Positions 61,424 through 64,000 of a stretch of DNA of 64,000 nucleotides are shown piece after piece. A program made the translations under genes and the position numbers. Position 1 is the first letter of the stretch; the number at the start of each line of letters is the position of its first letter. Origin of the DNA: Panagrolaimus kolymaensis (lineage: Eukaryota > Nematoda > Chromadorea > Rhabditida > Panagrolaimidae); assembly GCA_028622995.1 (NCBI GenBank), contig JAJQJQ010000003.1, positions 9,300,001-9,364,000 of the forward strand, given 5' to 3'. A model generated the notes under the pieces. That model ran no database searches and had not been told where the DNA came from. It worked only from the letters and a program-made list of their open reading frames with translations.

Positions 61424-63099
61424 TTATAAAGAAGTTTTGTTATCTCGAATTGCATAAGCAATAAAAAAACTTGGTATTCCTGGATATACAACTTCACACC
61501 ATTCATTTGATGAAAAAGTTTGCTTTTCTTTTTCAACGATTAACTTGAGAATATTGGATCTTTGAAGACATTTTTGTGATAGAGCAGATGAAAGTGCTCT
61601 AATGTAAGAAGGACGTGCACGAGCTTTATAACATTCCAAAATTTCAAGTTGGCATAAGGACTAAAAATAAATATAATATATTTATCATTTGTAAAAAATA
61701 AAAAGGAAACTCACATCGCAATCAGTTATTAATAATTTTAAAACATGGTCTGGAATATTATGACATTCATTTATAGCTAAATACTAAAAATAGAAAATAT
61801 ATAAAAAAGGATTTAGATTAAAAGAGGCTTACTTCAAGTTTCATATTTTGAACGAAATGAAAAAGATCATCGTTTAATATTTTTAACCAACTAAAGTCGC
61901 AATATTTTAAATTTTTGCAGCTTTCCAATTCTTTTAACGCATCACTAATAGCGAAATGTTTATTGAACCTTAAATCCAAGCCTTTCAAGTTCGGACAGCG
62001 TTGTAATGATTTTATAGTTTGAATGGTTACCAAGCTGTTTTCTTTTATGCAAAGCATTTCCAAATCTTTTAAATCAGAAAAGTCCAAAGAAGGTGAATTT
62101 CCTTTTAAGCCAGAAAGTTGCAAGAATCTTAATTTTGTTAAATTTTTGAGCCAAAAATTAACATCTTTTGTTGGTTTGAAATTATGCATAATTAACGTTT
62201 CCAAATCATTTGCCCTCGTAGAAAAAATTTCCATATCTTTAGAAGTAACGTTATCACAAAAATAAAGATTCAGATATCTAATCTTTGTTGGAATATAAGC
62301 CAAGCAATCACCAGAAAATTTATTTCTGGTAAGATCCAAATATTTCAAATTTGAACAACGTTTGAAGAAAAATCCTAGTCCATCGTCGAGGTTTTCATAA
62401 CGCCAACAGCCAGGAAAAGTAGCGTATTCTAACAATGGGCAGGAGATGGCAATATTTTTCAAGCTTTCATTATTTAATTCTATGTTGCTTAAATTAAGCT
62501 TAATAAGTTGTGGTGCTAAAGTTAGTTGAAAACATATTTCACTGGTAATTTTATAAGGATAAGTCGAAAGATCAAGATATTTTATATTTGCTCGAGAAAG
62601 TATTGATTCAACCTTAAAAGATATATTAGTAAAATTTTGAGTAAAACAAGGACTGTTACCGTCATATCAGAAACTTTATTATTGTAACGTGAACCATCTT
62701 CAAGATTCATGCTAAAATTAATTGATTCTTTATCAAGTGTTTGTTTTCTAGGCCATGCAACATTCAAAGATATTTCTCGCATTCTTTTATTAACGCGTTC
62801 AAGGTGGAAAAGATCTTTGAATGAAAGTAAATCCGTAATTTTTCCCTATAATAATTTTATTTATCAAAAGCTACTTTTAAATATTAACACTTACAATAAT
62901 TTCATTTGGAAGATTGGTCAAGGATGGAGCATTATTAGCAGAATCTTTTTCATTTGCACCATTTTTATCTTGAATGTGGGGCTTTTTGGCATTCTAAAAT
63001 AAACAAGTGATTTAAAGAAATTTATAAAAAATATATAAAACAATTTACCAATGGTGAAATATCTTCAGAATTTTTGCGTTTCAAAGTTTCATTAGCCAT
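61424..63099 (-). CDS. F-box/leucine-rich-repeat protein (copy C)
   Basis: Six exons: 63099-63049, 62993-62895, 62845-62660, 62612-61833, 61783-61715 and 61660-61424, giving 473 aa. The F-box reads LPNEII, then GKITDLLSFKDLFHLERVN. The LRR exon (260 codons) aligns residue for residue in spacing with copy A but differs at many positions, including the predicted variable face. The terminus is SNEWCEVV and RDNKTSL. No disablement is seen. Function is inferred as in copy A: an SCF adaptor with its own substrate. It is flanked by last-exon relics, typical of birth-and-death tandem evolution. Confidence 0.9.
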
Positions 63100-64000
63100 T
63101 TTTAATAATTTGAAAACAAAAAGATTATATAAATATTCCTTGAATGAGTTCGCAAAGTTTTAAAAAATAAATATACTCTTTACTGGGAAATCAAAATCGC
63201 TCTGAAAATGTCAATAATAATAATAAAAAAAAGCCGCCCAAATACAAAAATCAAAGGCAAGCGCAAAAAATTTATTTAGAGCAAGAAAATGTGTGAAGAG
63301 ATGCTTGAGATCATTTTTAATAAAAGAAAGGGGCTTGATTGAAATATTTTGTCCCAAAAAGAATTTATCAAAGATTTTATTTATTTGTAAATAAACAAAA
63401 ATAAATTAAGGGTCAAGGAAGAACCAGCAGGCTTGGAATCAGTTTCAAGGCTAATGTTTAGAACCATATACATAAATAAAAAACAATTTATATTAAGGAA
63501 TTTGAAAAGTTTTTTTTCAAGGCTCAGTTTAATTTTTTTTTAATTATTTGATTTTATCAGTCACAAATTTTTAACAAACCTTCAGCATTTTTCAATACAG
63601 TATTTTTCTAACATTCCTTTCAACAATTCAAAGAAATAATGAGCAAAGACAATTTAGTGAAAAATAAAATATGGTTTTGGATAATTTGCAAAATAAATTA
63701 AATAAATGTAGAAAACTTTAATGGATTCACAGTAGATAGAATTTTAAACCAATTATTCAATGATGGGTTGGATCACTTCTCTCAACTGCTAATTTGAAAT
63801 TCTTTGAGCGTTTATTCCATAACGATAGTTGATGAAAGTTTCATAGTAGCTTTCTCCAGAAACTTCCTGATGTGATAAATTCTTTAAGATTTACTTGTTT
63901 TTGTTACATTTATAACCATAAAAATTAAGTTAAAATTGCATAGAACTGTTACTTCAAAAAGACGTACATGAATATTATTACAATTTTTAATACCATAAGT
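63100..64000. repeat. Upstream region of copy C with second last-exon relic
   Basis: 63100-63343 is the near-identical partner of 56817-57060. Further out, about 63712-63875 matches the relic at 61100-61250 (shared words include TTTTAAACCAATTA and CTCTCAACTG), so it is another degraded last exon, read on the minus strand. No intact exon is seen before the window ends. Confidence 0.65.

Noticed and set aside
1..64000. CRISPR arrays, bacterial operons, ribosome binding sites
   Set aside because: The window is eukaryotic with spliceosomal introns; no regularly spaced direct repeats were seen.

Overview
This is a strongly AT-rich eukaryotic window from an invertebrate, most probably a nematode. 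Evidence: introns of about 45-60 nt with GT...TTTTAG/TTTCAG borders, a eukaryotic-type tRNA-Ser, an animal heterotrimeric G-alpha, a kinesin-2 motor, poly-T + CAG/TAG acceptors directly in front of start codons (candidate spliced-leader sites), and a candidate operon-like pair with 14 nt between genes. The nematode assignment is inference. Long non-coding stretches (about 9.7-14.9, 18.1-22.3, 25.1-32.8 and 52.2-55.2 kb) are dominated by A/T homopolymers.

Layout. 1-864: a perfect 187-bp inverted repeat whose arms carry the last exon of the F-box/LRR family found elsewhere in the window. 1.6-3.0 kb (+): secreted SGNH-fold protein. 3.48-4.54 kb: a mariner-like palindromic element with a second element nested inside it. 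4.56-6.2 kb (+): F-box/LRR gene with an apparent 1-nt frameshift. 6.9-9.7 kb (-): complete 352-aa G-alpha. 14.9-18.1 kb (-): acylated adenylate-kinase-like protein with a tRNA-Ser(UGA) in one intron. 22.3-25.1 kb (-): protein with 11 C2H2 zinc fingers. 32.8-46.1 kb (-): a cluster with two paralogous tandem-domain serine protease genes at its ends and, between them, a small membrane protein, a two-domain degenerate GH18 (chitinase-like) protein and an Hsp70 ATPase domain apparently spliced to a four-TM domain. 46.8-52.2 kb (-): KIF3B kinesin-2, followed after 14 nt by a tail-anchored low-complexity protein. 55.2-64 kb (-): tandem F-box/LRR family with two intact copies, one copy broken by insertions, and solo last-exon relics.

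Functional picture. The housekeeping or signalling genes (G-alpha, KIF3B, zinc-finger, adenylate-kinase-like) are complete and conserved. The rest looks like fast-evolving accessory gene families: F-box/LRR substrate receptors, chitinase-like pseudoenzymes and protease/pseudoprotease pairs, with mobile elements in or near them. The most unusual item is the Hsp70-NBD::4TM gene, where retention of one 45-nt intron would end the protein at once as a soluble ATPase domain.

Gene models were built by hand from splice signals and reading-frame continuity; exon coordinates are given in each entry. No database search was possible.
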